Positions 33,726 to 43,314 of a stretch of 64,000 nt of DNA are shown here, in pieces (the first letter of the stretch is position 1; every line of letters begins with the position of its first letter). The position numbers and the translations under genes were made by a program. Location: contig CAYGQD010000006.1 in NCBI GenBank assembly GCA_964351855.1, positions 1 through 64,000 on the forward strand, in the 5' to 3' direction. Under the pieces are notes generated by a model. That model was not told the DNA's origin and searched no databases. It saw only the letters and a program-made list of their open reading frames with translations. This stretch comes from JBCDHN01 sp964351855. GTDB taxonomy: Bacteria; Verrucomicrobiota; Verrucomicrobiia; Verrucomicrobiales; DEV007.

Positions 33726-36323
33726 ATGAGCACGGACCGTCCACCCATTCCTAACGACCTTTCCAGGATCCCGCGCTTTGTCTTTCCGCTGCTGATATTG
33801 GGCCTGTTCGCCTTGGCGATCTGGGCTCTGGACCGCGAGCTGACTCACTTTCACTGGCGGGAAATGTGGGATTCGATTCAGGAGACTTCATCGGCCAGGA
33901 TGGCGTTGGCGTTCCTCTTCATGCTGGGCAGTTATGGTGCCATCATCGTGTATTGCACCCATTCTTTTCGCTATGCGGACCGACCACTGCCGTGGCGGAA
34001 ATCCGCAGCGTTTAGTCTGATCATCGCATCGGTGTCGATGAACCTGGGCGCTGCGGTTGTGACTTCCAATCTGGTTCGGGCACGTCTTCTTTCGCGGGAG
34101 GGATTCACGATCGGCGAAATGGCCCGCTCGGCTGCCGCGCATGGCGTCTTTGCCGTGTTGGGCCAAATGCTGCTGGCCGGAGCGGTGCTCGCTTGGCACG
34201 CGGTGACGCTTCCCCGTGAAGTCCCGCTTCATCTCATTTCCACGCGCTTGGCCGGGTTTCTCCTCTTCATGGTGGCCGTGGCTGGATTGGCAATGCTTCT
34301 GGCGAGGGTTCAACCGATCCGGTTCCGCAATTGGCAGCTTCCGATTCCGGGGAGACGTCTTTTGCTCACGGGAATCGGCTTCGGTGTCCTGGATTGGCTG
34401 TTTGATTCGATGGTCGTGGTGACGCTTTTGCCGGATGCCGGCGTATCAACGCTGCAGGTGCTCGCGATCGTCCTGTTGGCGCAAGTTGCGGCCGTTATCT
34501 CCCATGTTCCGGGTGGACTGGGCGTGTTTGAGGCGGTCATCTTGGGATTGATGCCGGAGTCGGTTTCCCAGTCTCAGCTCATCGGCGCGCTCCTGATTTA
34601 TCGAGCCATTTACTTTCTCCTGCCGCTTTTGGTTGCCTTGGTGCTGTTTGCCCGAACCGAATGGCGTCCCCGGTCGGACTCCGCCCCCGGGAAGGCTCGT
34701 TCTCTGCACCCGTTCTTCAAACATGTGCGGCAATTTGCGCCCTCCCTCTTGGCTGGGCTGGTCTTTCTCTCCGGGGTAGTCCTGCTAGTTTCCGGCAGCA
34801 CTCCCGGCGTTCCGGAGCGCTTACACTGGATCAGAGATGCCCTTCCGTTGGCACTGGTGGAGGTCTCTCACTTTTTGGCGAGCATCGCGGGTATCCTCTT
34901 GATTGTCCTGGCCTGGAGCTTGCGCCGCCGGGTCAACGCGGCCTGGTGGGCCACCGTGGCGCTGCTCGGTTTAGCCATGATTCTCAGCCTGATGAAGGGA
35001 CTGGATTTTGAGGAAACCATTTTCCTCGGTCTGGTTCTCGCCGGGGTGATTTCCCTGCGGGGCCAGTTTCATCGTCAGGCCGGTCTCTTCGCCAGCCGGT
35101 TTTCCGTGGATTGGTGGGTGGCGGTGCTCGGTGTCGTCACCCTGACCACCTGGATCGGCTTCCTCGCCTACCGGCATGTGGATTACCAGGACCAGCTCTG
35201 GTGGAAGTTTACCTTTGCGGGCGACGCACCCCGTTTTCTGCGCGCTTCCGCTGGAATCGCCGTCGTCCTTGTGGGTGTCGGGCTGGCGCAGTTGCTACGC
35301 CCTTCTGCGGGGAAAGACCCTCGGCAGCCGGGGATGCCTGATGAAAACGTCAGGGCCATCATCGCCGCCTCGTCCGATGCCGAAATCGGCTTGGCTTGGC
35401 TCGGCGACAAACGGTTCATGCTAAGCACGGATGGGCGCGCCGCGCTGATGTATGGCACCCGGGGGCGAAGCCGGATTGTGATGGGCGATCCGTTTGGCCC
35501 GGAAGACGCCTGGGATGATCTGCTCTGGAGGTTGCTCGATGAGTGTGATCGGTCTGGCCAGCGCCCCGTCCTCTACGGCATCAGCGAGGAGAACGCCCAT
35601 CATTACCTGGATGTTGGCCTGCAACTCTTCAAAATCGGGGAGGAAGCCCGCATTCCCCTGGACGGCTTCTGCCTGGAAGGCTCCAAACGAAAAGATTTAC
35701 GGAACACGGTCAGTAAGCTGGATCGCCAGGGTGTCTCGTTTGAGATTCTCCCGCCGGACGATTTGGAAAAGGTATTCCCGAAGTTGCGCGAGATTTCCGA
35801 CGCCTGGCTCAGCGGCAAAAACGCGCAGGAAAAGGGCTTCTGTCTGGGCTCCTTTCAGGAAGACTTCCTGCGTCATTTTCCCATCGCGGTTCTACGGCAG
35901 AACGGGGAAATCATCGCGTTCGCCAACCTTCTCAACAGCGGCACCGGCCAGGAAGAATTCACCATCGACCTGATGCGCTTCCATCCTGACAACGCTCCGA
36001 ATGGAGCCATGCAATACCTCTTCACCCAGCTCATGCTCTGGGGGAGGGAACAGGGCTACCATTGGTTTAGCCTCGGCGTCGCCCCGCTCTCCGGACTGGA
36101 CAACCGCAGCCTCGCTCCACTTTGGCACAAAATTGCCGGAACGATCTTTCGTCATGCCGAGCACTTCTATAACTTCCAAGGTTTGCGCGCCTACAAAGAA
36201 AAGTTCGACCCGGTCTGGGTCAGTGCCTACGTCGCCGTCCCCAACGCCTGGGACATGCCCGCCGCCATGCTGGACTCTTCAGCCTTGGTCAGTGGCGGGA
36301 TCGTCGGTATGTTGAAAAAATAG
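33726..36323 (+). CDS. mprF: MprF-type aminoacyl-phosphatidylglycerol synthase/flippase
   Basis: 865 residues. The N-terminal ~530 residues hold about a dozen membrane helices, including the flippase-type LAQVAAVISHVPGGLGVFEAV. The C-terminal ~320 residues are a DUF2156/GNAT-like cytoplasmic synthase domain: MYGTRGRSRIVMGDPFGPED, SKRKDLRNTVSKLDRQG, TIDLMRFHPDNAPNGAMQYL, WFSLGVAPLSGL, and NFQGLRAYKEKFDPVW. It should transfer an amino acid (usually lysine or alanine) from aminoacyl-tRNA to phosphatidylglycerol and flip it outward, lowering surface charge. A VirJ/AcvB-like protein, a family that can hydrolyse such lipids, is encoded at 57.1 kb. Confidence 0.9.
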   Translation: MSTDRPPIPNDLSRIPRFVFPLLILGLFALAIWALDRELTHFHWREMWDSIQETSSARMALAFLFMLGSYGAIIVYCTHSFRYADRPLPWRKSAAFSLIIASVSMNLGAAVVTSNLVRARLLSREGFTIGEMARSAAAHGVFAVLGQMLLAGAVLAWHAVTLPREVPLHLISTRLAGFLLFMVAVAGLAMLLARVQPIRFRNWQLPIPGRRLLLTGIGFGVLDWLFDSMVVVTLLPDAGVSTLQVLAIVLLAQVAAVISHVPGGLGVFEAVILGLMPESVSQSQLIGALLIYRAIYFLLPLLVALVLFARTEWRPRSDSAPGKARSLHPFFKHVRQFAPSLLAGLVFLSGVVLLVSGSTPGVPERLHWIRDALPLALVEVSHFLASIAGILLIVLAWSLRRRVNAAWWATVALLGLAMILSLMKGLDFEETIFLGLVLAGVISLRGQFHRQAGLFASRFSVDWWVAVLGVVTLTTWIGFLAYRHVDYQDQLWWKFTFAGDAPRFLRASAGIAVVLVGVGLAQLLRPSAGKDPRQPGMPDENVRAIIAASSDAEIGLAWLGDKRFMLSTDGRAALMYGTRGRSRIVMGDPFGPEDAWDDLLWRLLDECDRSGQRPVLYGISEENAHHYLDVGLQLFKIGEEARIPLDGFCLEGSKRKDLRNTVSKLDRQGVSFEILPPDDLEKVFPKLREISDAWLSGKNAQEKGFCLGSFQEDFLRHFPIAVLRQNGEIIAFANLLNSGTGQEEFTIDLMRFHPDNAPNGAMQYLFTQLMLWGREQGYHWFSLGVAPLSGLDNRSLAPLWHKIAGTIFRHAEHFYNFQGLRAYKEKFDPVWVSAYVAVPNAWDMPAAMLDSSALVSGGIVGMLKK

Positions 36324-36354
36324 CTTTCCTCATGAACCAACCCTACTCTTAACC

Positions 36355-36810
36355 ATGATATCAGATCACGACGACGACTCCATCCCGAACATCGGCCCGG
36401 AAGAGGTCGTTTGGGCCGGCACCCCTTCGCACTGGACCAACCTGGGGGTTTACCTCCTCTGTATTCTCTTCAGTCCCCTCATCATCCCGGCCATTTACGG
36501 GCTGTTTCGCTACTTCCTGCTGCGCTCCCACCGCTACGAGTTAACCAACCAGCGTCTCAAAGAAACCTACGGCGTCTTCAATAAACGGCGGGACGACCTG
36601 GAACTCTATCGCATCAAAGACATCTCCGTGGAGCAACCCTTTCAGCTCAACCTGGTTGGCCTTGGAAATATCGTCCTCGACACCTCCGACAAAACCACGC
36701 CAAAGGTCACCATCCAGGCGATCAAAGCCTTCGAGGTGGTGGATCTGTTGCGCGATCAGGTGGAGCGGATTCGGATGCTGAAGAAGACCCGCGAAGTCGA
36801 TATGGAATAA
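36355..36810 (+). CDS. Bacterial PH-domain (bPH2) membrane protein
   Basis: 151 residues. A short acidic N-terminus with EEVVWAGTPSHW leads into two close membrane helices (VYLLCILFSPLIIPAIYGLF) and a bPH2 domain with HRYELTNQRLKETYGVFNKRRDDLELYRIKDI and GLGNIVLDTSD. The charged C-terminus is DQVERIRMLKKTREVD. The function is unknown, but it is likely inner-membrane associated. It follows mprF by 31 nt. Confidence 0.88.
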   Translation: MISDHDDDSIPNIGPEEVVWAGTPSHWTNLGVYLLCILFSPLIIPAIYGLFRYFLLRSHRYELTNQRLKETYGVFNKRRDDLELYRIKDISVEQPFQLNLVGLGNIVLDTSDKTTPKVTIQAIKAFEVVDLLRDQVERIRMLKKTREVDME

Positions 36811-36894
36811 AGCTCCGACGTCATCACTCGAGGCCGTCAAGAATCCTGCTTTTCCACCCCGGGTTCCACGTCGTTTTGGCCAGACCCACCCTTC

Positions 36895-37647
36895 ATGAAT
36901 CTTCCTTCTACCGTCGCTGATGGCCGTCTTTTTCTGCAGAAACGAGGAATTCCGGTGGGCGTGTTGAGCCTCCACTTTCTCATCGCCATTGGGGTCCTGT
37001 TTGTCGCGAGTTGGGGCTTTGTTAGCCTCAGTGAAGACGTGGTCGAGAATGAGGAGATCGTAAGAATCGACGCAGCGCTGGCCCATTTTCTCCATCAACG
37101 AACGACGACGTCAGGCATCGAGCGAATGCTGATGGCAACCCATTTGGGTTCGGCCTTGGTGGTGGGATCGATCACCCTATTGCTGACGATCCTCTTCGTC
37201 TGGCGCAAAAAGTGGGAGCGGGTTTTTGAGTGCGTTAGTATCGTGGGTGGTGGCATCGTTTTGAATCTGCTTCTCAAGATGGCATTTCATCGGCAGCGAC
37301 CGGTCTTCGAAGATCCGATTGTGTCGCCTGAGAGTTTCAGCTATCCCAGCGGCCACACGATGGCGGCGACGTTGCTCTTCGGCTTTCTGGCGCTTCTCGC
37401 GATTCAAGGTGGAGGGAGCGTCTGGAAGAAAGGGGCTGAGGTGGCGGCTGCATTTGGGGTCATCGCACTGGTCGCCATGACCAGGATTTACCTGGGAGCC
37501 CACTTTCTCAGCGACGTCCTCGGGGGATTCGCCGCCGGGATCCTTTGGATCGCTCTCTGCGTTAGCGGACTTGCCGTTTATCGGATGGCCAAGGAGCGTC
37601 AGGCCAACGCGCCGCTCGATGATTCCAATGAAGCCGAATCTCCGTAA
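36895..37647 (+). CDS. PAP2-family phosphatase
   Basis: A 250-residue membrane phosphatase. The three PAP2 signature blocks are present: KMAFHRQRP (KxxxxxxRP), SYPSGHTM (PSGH) and RIYLGAHFLSDVLGG (SRxxxxxHxxxD type, with Thr before the Arg). Five or six helices are predicted. Probable substrates are phosphatidic acid, phosphatidylglycerophosphate or undecaprenyl pyrophosphate. It stands 84 nt after the PH-domain gene on the same strand, so may be the last gene of the sthA-mprF run. Confidence 0.9.
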   Translation: MNLPSTVADGRLFLQKRGIPVGVLSLHFLIAIGVLFVASWGFVSLSEDVVENEEIVRIDAALAHFLHQRTTTSGIERMLMATHLGSALVVGSITLLLTILFVWRKKWERVFECVSIVGGGIVLNLLLKMAFHRQRPVFEDPIVSPESFSYPSGHTMAATLLFGFLALLAIQGGGSVWKKGAEVAAAFGVIALVAMTRIYLGAHFLSDVLGGFAAGILWIALCVSGLAVYRMAKERQANAPLDDSNEAESP

Positions 37648-37762
37648 GGAAAATGGGCGTAGCGGTGCTTTGACGGTAGCTGCCATCGGCATCGTTTTTG
37701 GCGATATGGAAGGCCACGGCGAACAACATGAGGACGAAAGACCGTGCTAGTGTTGCAATCAT
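37562..37762 (-). CDS. Possible small protein coupled to the APC permease
   Basis: A 66-codon frame whose ATG overlaps the stop of the APC permease gene (ATGA), suggesting translational coupling. It starts MIATLARSFVLMLFAVAFH, a plausible short membrane helix. The rest has no recognised similarity, and the second half runs antisense to the PAP2 gene. It could be a chance frame. Confidence 0.25.
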   Translation of the reverse strand: MIATLARSFVLMLFAVAFHIAKNDADGSYRQSTATPIFLTEIRLHWNHRAARWPDAPWPSDKRQVR

Positions 37763-39108
37763 GAGGCCGACTCCTGCGGGTCGTTGTAATTGGGATCATC
37801 GTTTTCAACTTCGTGCACTTTGAGGAAAAACTTCTCGCCGACGAAGACCAAAGCAAGCCCGATCAAAGAGGCCCAGATGACGAGCATGTCCGAATGTAGT
37901 TTGACCCAGACGAAGGCACCGAGCACGGCTAGGTCAAGCACGATAGCGGTGATGAGGATGGCGGGGTTGGCGTCCACATCCTTACGTAGGTGCCTCAACA
38001 CACCCCAGTGGATGCCGATATCCATAATGATGTAGAAGATCGCACCAAGAGAAGCGATGCGGCTGAGATCAAAGAAGATCGTCAATATTATGGCGATGGC
38101 CACGGTATAGATGAGCGTGTGCATCTGGAGCCCGCCTGGCAATTTGAAGTGGCGGTGCGGCACCAATTGCATCGTGGTGAGCATGGACAACATGCGGGAG
38201 ACGGCGAAGACACTGGCGATCACGCCGGAGACCGTGGCGATGATGGCGAAGCCGACAGTGAACCAGAGACCGTATTGCCCGAATGCCGGGCGCGAGGCCT
38301 CGGCCAGCGAATAGTCTTTCGCCTTGACGATCTCGTCGATCGATAGATTAGCCCCCACGGCCATGGCGATGAGCACGTAAAGGATCGTGCAAATGGAGAT
38401 GGAAATAATGATCGCCCGTCCGACGTTTTTCTCGGGATCTTTCAACTCGCCGCCGCTGTTAGTGATGGTGGTGAAACCTTTGTAGCCGAGAATGCCAAGC
38501 GCGACCGCGCCGAGGAAGCTGGCGGCACCGGTCTGCTCCGGCACTGCGGCCACGCTCTGGAAATCCAAACCGGACGCCCAGAGGCCACCTCCGGCGAGCA
38601 CGACGAGCCCGGCTATTTTGACGAAGGCGGTGAAGAAGGAAAACGATTGGATGAATTTGTTGCTTAGTAGATTCACCCCAAAGGCGAATAGCAACAAGCC
38701 TGCTCCGAGTGCCGGTATGAGCCAATCGAAGCCCTCGGCGTCGATGAGCTGGAGCGTGTAGGTGCCGAAAGTGCGTGCGACGAGGCTCTCGTTGATGATC
38801 ATGGAAAAATACATGAGCAAGGCGAGCGCCCCCGTGGCCAGACTCTTGCCGTAGGCCTGTTGCAAAAACATGGCGATGCCCCCGGCCGAAGGATAGGACT
38901 GCGCCATCTTTACATAAGAGTATGCGCTAAAACCCGCGATGACGGCCGCCACAAAAAAAACCAGCGGGAACCAGGTACCCGCCAGTTCAGCGATCTTCCC
39001 GGTCAGGGCGAAGATGCCCGCACCGATCATCACGCCGGTTCCCATAGAGACGGCACCCCAGAGTTTGAGGCTACCCTTTTCATAATTGGAGGAGTTGTCG
39101 TCAGACAT
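37759..39108 (-). CDS. APC-superfamily amino acid permease
   Basis: A 449-residue transporter with about 12 helices. KLWGAVSMGTGVMIGAGIFA is the conserved TM1 GAGIF motif of the APC family; further features are AYPSAGGIAMFLQQAYG-like TM3, ILGYKGFTTITNSGGELKDPEKNVGRAI, which matches the TM6-loop signature, and FAVSRMLSMLTTMQLVPH. It should import amino acids or amines; the substrate cannot be inferred. Start MSDDNSSNYEKGSLKLW, with an adjacent ATG one codon earlier. The glutaredoxin-MauE gene lies 22 nt upstream on the same strand. Confidence 0.9.
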   Translation of the reverse strand: MSDDNSSNYEKGSLKLWGAVSMGTGVMIGAGIFALTGKIAELAGTWFPLVFFVAAVIAGFSAYSYVKMAQSYPSAGGIAMFLQQAYGKSLATGALALLMYFSMIINESLVARTFGTYTLQLIDAEGFDWLIPALGAGLLLFAFGVNLLSNKFIQSFSFFTAFVKIAGLVVLAGGGLWASGLDFQSVAAVPEQTGAASFLGAVALGILGYKGFTTITNSGGELKDPEKNVGRAIIISISICTILYVLIAMAVGANLSIDEIVKAKDYSLAEASRPAFGQYGLWFTVGFAIIATVSGVIASVFAVSRMLSMLTTMQLVPHRHFKLPGGLQMHTLIYTVAIAIILTIFFDLSRIASLGAIFYIIMDIGIHWGVLRHLRKDVDANPAILITAIVLDLAVLGAFVWVKLHSDMLVIWASLIGLALVFVGEKFFLKVHEVENDDPNYNDPQESAS

Positions 39109-39130
39109 CATTCAACTGGTGTTCTGCAAA

Positions 39131-39868
39131 TTAGAGGACTTTGACCAGCATCCAAATGGCCATGGCCATCATCATGAGGTTTTCGGTCAGCGAAATAAAG
39201 CCGAGCGGTACGCTGCTGTCGCCGCCGACACAGGCGCACTTGAGATCACGCTTCTCAATGTAAACGGCTTTAAATACAGAGACCGTTCCGATTGTGCTGG
39301 CCAGCAGCACGATCGGGGCGACGACCCATGTGAAGAGTCCGGCGATCATGAGAATCCCGCCGCCAGCCTCAATGAATGCGTAGAGATAGGCGTAGGGCAC
39401 ATATCGCTGCGCAAGGAGGTCATACTGGACGAAGCCCGTCGCGTATCCTTTGAGATCCTGAAGTTTTTGGATGCCGAGCGCACACATGCTAAATGCGATG
39501 AACAGCTCCGCCACCCGTATGATAGGCAGGCTGCCGAGCACGTACCAAGTGGTGGTCAAAGCCATCAGGAAGGTGACTGAGAAAATGGCGATGATTGGAC
39601 GGTAAGTTTCCCCTTCCCTGGGATCGGGACCGAGGCCGAGGTGCTCGCGCAAATCGTCGTAGCCGCCGATGCGCTCGCCTTCGACGAAAATTTGCGGCGT
39701 TTCGTCGACACCGTTTTCGGTTTTGTATTGCTGGTTCGCCTCCATTGTTTCGAGGTGATGGTCAGTCACCAGGAAACCGTTTCGCTTAAGGAGGTCGAGT
39801 GCCTTGATTCCCCATGGGCAGAGATGATCCGGCGTCACCATTCGGTAGATTGTCGCTTTTTGACTCAT
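39131..39868 (-). CDS. Glutaredoxin-MauE fusion protein
   Basis: 245 residues. The N-terminal ~80 form a glutaredoxin domain (TIYRMVTPDHLCPWGIKALDLL with a one-cysteine CPWG active site, TPQIFVEGERIGGYDDL). The remainder has four membrane helices of the MauE/DoxX type (VAELFIAFSMCALGIQKLQDLKG, YAFIEAGGGILMIAGLFT) with a CACVGGDSSVPLGF segment typical of MauE. MauE proteins take part in disulfide or methylamine-dehydrogenase maturation; the fusion is predicted to move reducing equivalents at the membrane. The ~240 bp upstream (39869-40110) hold no recognised gene. Confidence 0.88.
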   Translation of the reverse strand: MSQKATIYRMVTPDHLCPWGIKALDLLKRNGFLVTDHHLETMEANQQYKTENGVDETPQIFVEGERIGGYDDLREHLGLGPDPREGETYRPIIAIFSVTFLMALTTTWYVLGSLPIIRVAELFIAFSMCALGIQKLQDLKGYATGFVQYDLLAQRYVPYAYLYAFIEAGGGILMIAGLFTWVVAPIVLLASTIGTVSVFKAVYIEKRDLKCACVGGDSSVPLGFISLTENLMMMAMAIWMLVKVL

Positions 39869-40110
39869 CAGTTTTTCGTTTCAGCATGGGTTTTGCAGAA
39901 TACATGCCAAGGCTCACCGCAGGCTACCAATGCGGGGCGCGGGAAGCGACCTTGCAGAAAGACATCCCTTGGCGGTGGCCATTCGTGCAATTTGCAAGTT
40001 ATTGGAAAAAAGTGACAAAGAAAGTGGCCAAGGTCTGAGACCCTGTCCTCATGGAACTGGCGGTCGTGCTTCACGAATGTTTGCGTGTTTGAGATTCCGG
40101 TTGGGTGCGA

Positions 40111-41250
40111 TCAGCCGGAATGGGAATGCACCGCATGTCCACCAGCGCCTGTGTTAGGTCCTGGCATCGCTCCCGAGCCGGTTTCCGCTTCCTGCGAATG
40201 GTCTTCTGCCTGACCATAAACCGGGTGTGGATAGTCCGGACGGTTCTCAACGTCGGCGAGGACGCGATTGACGGCCTTCTGGGCCGCCGCCTGTAGCTTG
40301 GAATTGACCGACGTGTGGATCGTGAAGCTATCCGTGCTCAGATTCCGCTCCGAAAGCAAGTCCCCGGCTTCGCTCAGAATTTGCCGAAGCAGATACTGCG
40401 GCCGGGTTCCTCGCTGTTCCGGCGGGAGGATTCCCAGCCCCTCGGTGGATAGCGCGGTGGCTGCAGTTGGAGTGAGATAGCCCATCTGCACCATTCGTAT
40501 CACCGTGCGATCACGGGCGGCCAGAGCCAGTTCAGGGGAAACAAAGGGTGAGTAGGCGCTAGGCCGCTTGATGACCGCGCAGAGGAGGGCCACTTCACTG
40601 ACCGTGAGTTCACGCAGATCCTTATCAAAGTAGCCGCGAGCGGCAGCTCCCATTCCCCAGAAACCGCTCCCCAGATAAACTTGGTTTACGTAATATTCTA
40701 AGATCGTATCTTTGTCATAAGCCGCTTCGATGCGGCCCGCCAGGAACACCTCGATCAATTTGCGACCGAACGTTCGCCCCTCCAATTGACAGATGCCGCG
40801 GGCCACCTGCTGGGTGATGGTGCTGCCACCCTGCCGAATCCGGCCGGACTTCAGATTCACCACGGCTGCTCGGAGGATTCCCTTGAGGTCAAACCCGCCA
40901 TGATCATAGAACCGGGAATCCTCGGTGGCCGTGAGCGCTTCGATCAGGTAAGGTGGATAGTCCTCCTTTCGGACCGGCTTACGATCCTGAATAAAGAGTC
41001 GGCCCAGCGATTCTCCATCGGCACCGATAACATCGCAACCAGCTTGCGGGTTATGAAGCAGGGACAAATCATAGGACTGAACGTGATGGTTTAACTTGTG
41101 AACATAGTAGGCGACGACGCCTCCGCAGACCCCTAGCACGAAGGAGATCAGTGAGCACCAGACGATGACGCGGGGTCGGCGCAGGCTTTTGCGCTTCGGT
41201 TGCTGGTGCCGAGGTAAGTAGATAATGGTAGAGACCGGGTGATTCTTCAT
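40111..41250 (-). CDS. Peptidoglycan glycosyltransferase (GT51) with vestigial transpeptidase start
   Basis: 379 residues. A signal anchor lies at ~28-52. The GT51 domain has the catalytic Glu110 in ALTATEDSRFYDHGG, then RQGGSTITQQVARGICQLEGRT, KDTILEYYVNQVYLGSG and VALLCAVIKRPSAYSPF. After the linker the protein enters the region that begins the transpeptidase domain of class A PBPs (IHTSVNSKLQAAAQKAVNRV) but ends ~45 residues later, without SxxK, SxN or KTG motifs. It polymerises lipid II in the periplasm. The PBP2-type gene 33 nt upstream could supply the missing transpeptidase activity. Confidence 0.88.
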   Translation of the reverse strand: MKNHPVSTIIYLPRHQQPKRKSLRRPRVIVWCSLISFVLGVCGGVVAYYVHKLNHHVQSYDLSLLHNPQAGCDVIGADGESLGRLFIQDRKPVRKEDYPPYLIEALTATEDSRFYDHGGFDLKGILRAAVVNLKSGRIRQGGSTITQQVARGICQLEGRTFGRKLIEVFLAGRIEAAYDKDTILEYYVNQVYLGSGFWGMGAAARGYFDKDLRELTVSEVALLCAVIKRPSAYSPFVSPELALAARDRTVIRMVQMGYLTPTAATALSTEGLGILPPEQRGTRPQYLLRQILSEAGDLLSERNLSTDSFTIHTSVNSKLQAAAQKAVNRVLADVENRPDYPHPVYGQAEDHSQEAETGSGAMPGPNTGAGGHAVHSHSG

Positions 41251-41283
41251 TGGCTTGGGTGCCGTTCATTTCGAGACGATGCC

Positions 41284-43260
41284 CTAGTTCCCCGAAAAGA
41301 TTCTCTCCAACCAAGAAGGACGAACGTTCCGTTCAACTGGTTGAGCCTGGATCGGGGGAGGAAGTTTCGCCACGGGCGTGGCACGGACCTCTCGCTGGCT
41401 CGGCCTTTCGGGCGGACTCGGGGCCGGACTCGGAGGTGAAATGTGATAGGTGTCCGGATCGGCATAAACGCTCCGCAGCCACTCCCCCGCCAACGGTGCC
41501 GCATCCACTCCGCCGAAGAGGTTCTCACCCTCGGCTCCCTCGCAGACCACGGCGAAAGCCAGGAACGGATCGCGCGCGTCCACAAAGCCGATGAACCACG
41601 CCAGGGTGCGCTCTTGCCCACTCTTGCTCCATTGCGCCGTGCCCGTCTTGCCAGAAACGAGCGGCCAGTCCATCCGCGCCTTCCGGCCCGTCCCGCGTGC
41701 ATCATTCACGACGGATTGCATTCCGTTCCTCACCTTCTTCAGATCGTCGTGCGAGTAGGCGAATTGATCACTTCGGCTGATCGAACTAATCTGAACTACC
41801 TGCGCATCCACGGCGGTGGTTTGCACCTGGCGAACCACGCGTGGGATCGGCAGGAACGATCCATTGGCGAACCCGGCCGCGACCATCGCCATTTGCAGGG
41901 GAGAAACCAGCACCTCACCCTGACCGATGGCCAGATTAGCCAGCCCATGCGGCGACGTCACACGTTCAGGCATCGTTCCTCCGGAGAGCCCGTCCAACCC
42001 CATCGGCGGCTTCCTGCCCAGACCGAAGGCCCCGGCCGCCGTGAGGATCGGGTTTCCCCCGGTATCCAGAGCGGCCTGGTAAAACCACGTGTTGGTGGAC
42101 CGCATCAGAGCGGTCTCAACATCGTAGTCACCATACTCGTCGTCATTCCAGTTGTGGAAGTCCCGGCCCGCGATACTCAAGACCGGCCCGCAGCGATACC
42201 GCAAGGACGCACCGCGTGACGCACGGCTCCCCAGTGCGGCCAGAGCCACGATGGGCTTGAAGACGGAACCCGGGGGATAGCTTGCTCCATAGGCACGCGG
42301 AAAGAAGGGATCTCCGGGAGCTTGAAGGAGTTCACCATACGCCTCCGTGGAGATTCCCGGAACGAACTGGTTCGGGTTGAAGCCCGGATGAGACGCCAGC
42401 ACCAACAGATCGCCGGTCATCGCATCCATTACCACGAATGCGCCCGGGCGGCCAGCCTTGGCCAGGATTCCCTCCGCCAGCTGCTGCATCTTCGCGTCCA
42501 GCGTCAGAACGATCGTTTTTCCGGGGCGTGGTGAGCGGATGATTTGCTCGCGGGACACCGCCCCATTCGAGGAATAAATCATACTGAGCAGCCCGTCTTC
42601 CCCGGTAAGTTCCCGGTTCATGATTTTCTCCAGGCCAGATCGCCCCTCCAGCCGACACCAGAGCGGCTCCTCGGCGCTCATCGGGCCGAACGGCTCCGGC
42701 TCGCTCCGGGAGACATAGCCGATGAGATGAGAAGCCGTTGCTTCCAGCGGATAGTCTCGCAAGTGGAGCGTCTGATGAATCAGGCCCGCCTCCGGGAATT
42801 CTTTCATGAGCTGCAGAAGGCTGCCGGGATCCATCGGCGCAGAGATCGCAAGCGGTAGGGCACGCCGATTGCCCCAGTGGTCACGCAGTTGACTTGGGCT
42901 GGGAAGTTCCAGCGCCGGGAATCGGTCACTCGCCGCGCCCATCGCCCGCAAGCGCTCGCTCACCAGGTCGATCGCCTCATCCTCGCTGCCCCCTTTGGCT
43001 CCCGTCATGCGGATCAGTGCCCGCACGTGGCTCCGGTTTCCCGCCATCACCTCACCGTTGCGGTCGATGATCAATCCTCTCGGGGCAGGAATGATAAACA
43101 AGTGGGTCTCCGAAGCGGCATCCGTGAGGATCGGCGCCCGGACCGGCATCTCGCTGGCGACCATTGCTCCGGTCGCGAACACGATCGGGTAAAGGGCCAA
43201 CCCTAAGCGTCGAACGAGAATGACGGATAGACGGTCAAACGCATGAGATTCGTTTTCCAT
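41284..43260 (-). CDS. Class B penicillin-binding protein (PBP2-type transpeptidase)
   Basis: 658 residues. A hydrophobic N-terminus (~17-35) is followed by the dimerisation domain with APRGLIIDRNGEVMAGNRS. The transpeptidase domain has SxxK at 332-335 (YPPGSVFKPIVALAAL), the STN motif in LMRSTNTWFYQAAL and KTGTA in PLVSGKTGTAQWSK. The Pro-rich C-terminus ends RPSWLERIFSG. It crosslinks peptidoglycan in the periplasm and is the first gene of a pair with the GT51 enzyme. A strong copy of the GGTAGGGTTAAGCCCCATAG motif stands 34 nt before the start codon. Confidence 0.9.
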   Translation of the reverse strand: MENESHAFDRLSVILVRRLGLALYPIVFATGAMVASEMPVRAPILTDAASETHLFIIPAPRGLIIDRNGEVMAGNRSHVRALIRMTGAKGGSEDEAIDLVSERLRAMGAASDRFPALELPSPSQLRDHWGNRRALPLAISAPMDPGSLLQLMKEFPEAGLIHQTLHLRDYPLEATASHLIGYVSRSEPEPFGPMSAEEPLWCRLEGRSGLEKIMNRELTGEDGLLSMIYSSNGAVSREQIIRSPRPGKTIVLTLDAKMQQLAEGILAKAGRPGAFVVMDAMTGDLLVLASHPGFNPNQFVPGISTEAYGELLQAPGDPFFPRAYGASYPPGSVFKPIVALAALGSRASRGASLRYRCGPVLSIAGRDFHNWNDDEYGDYDVETALMRSTNTWFYQAALDTGGNPILTAAGAFGLGRKPPMGLDGLSGGTMPERVTSPHGLANLAIGQGEVLVSPLQMAMVAAGFANGSFLPIPRVVRQVQTTAVDAQVVQISSISRSDQFAYSHDDLKKVRNGMQSVVNDARGTGRKARMDWPLVSGKTGTAQWSKSGQERTLAWFIGFVDARDPFLAFAVVCEGAEGENLFGGVDAAPLAGEWLRSVYADPDTYHISPPSPAPSPPERPSQREVRATPVAKLPPPIQAQPVERNVRPSWLERIFSGN

Positions 43261-43294
43261 GATACCTCAGCATCGTCACTATCGGGCCTCCGCG

Positions 43295-43314
43295 CTATGG
43301 GGCTTAACCCTACC
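43295..43314 (-). promoter_or_regulatory. GGTAGG-N5-GCCCCAT motif upstream of PBP2 gene
   Basis: The minus strand reads GGTAGGGTTAAGCCCCATAG, 34 nt from the start of the PBP2-type gene. Without gaps it matches four other sites on the same strand at 47174, 49002, 51668 and 52128. The 300-bp gap 43261-43560 contains no other recognised feature. Confidence 0.6.

Noticed and set aside
37562..37762. Small frame coupled to the APC permease as a firm gene
   Set aside because: Only the ATGA overlap and a possible helix support it, and half of it is antisense to the PAP2 gene; kept only at low confidence.
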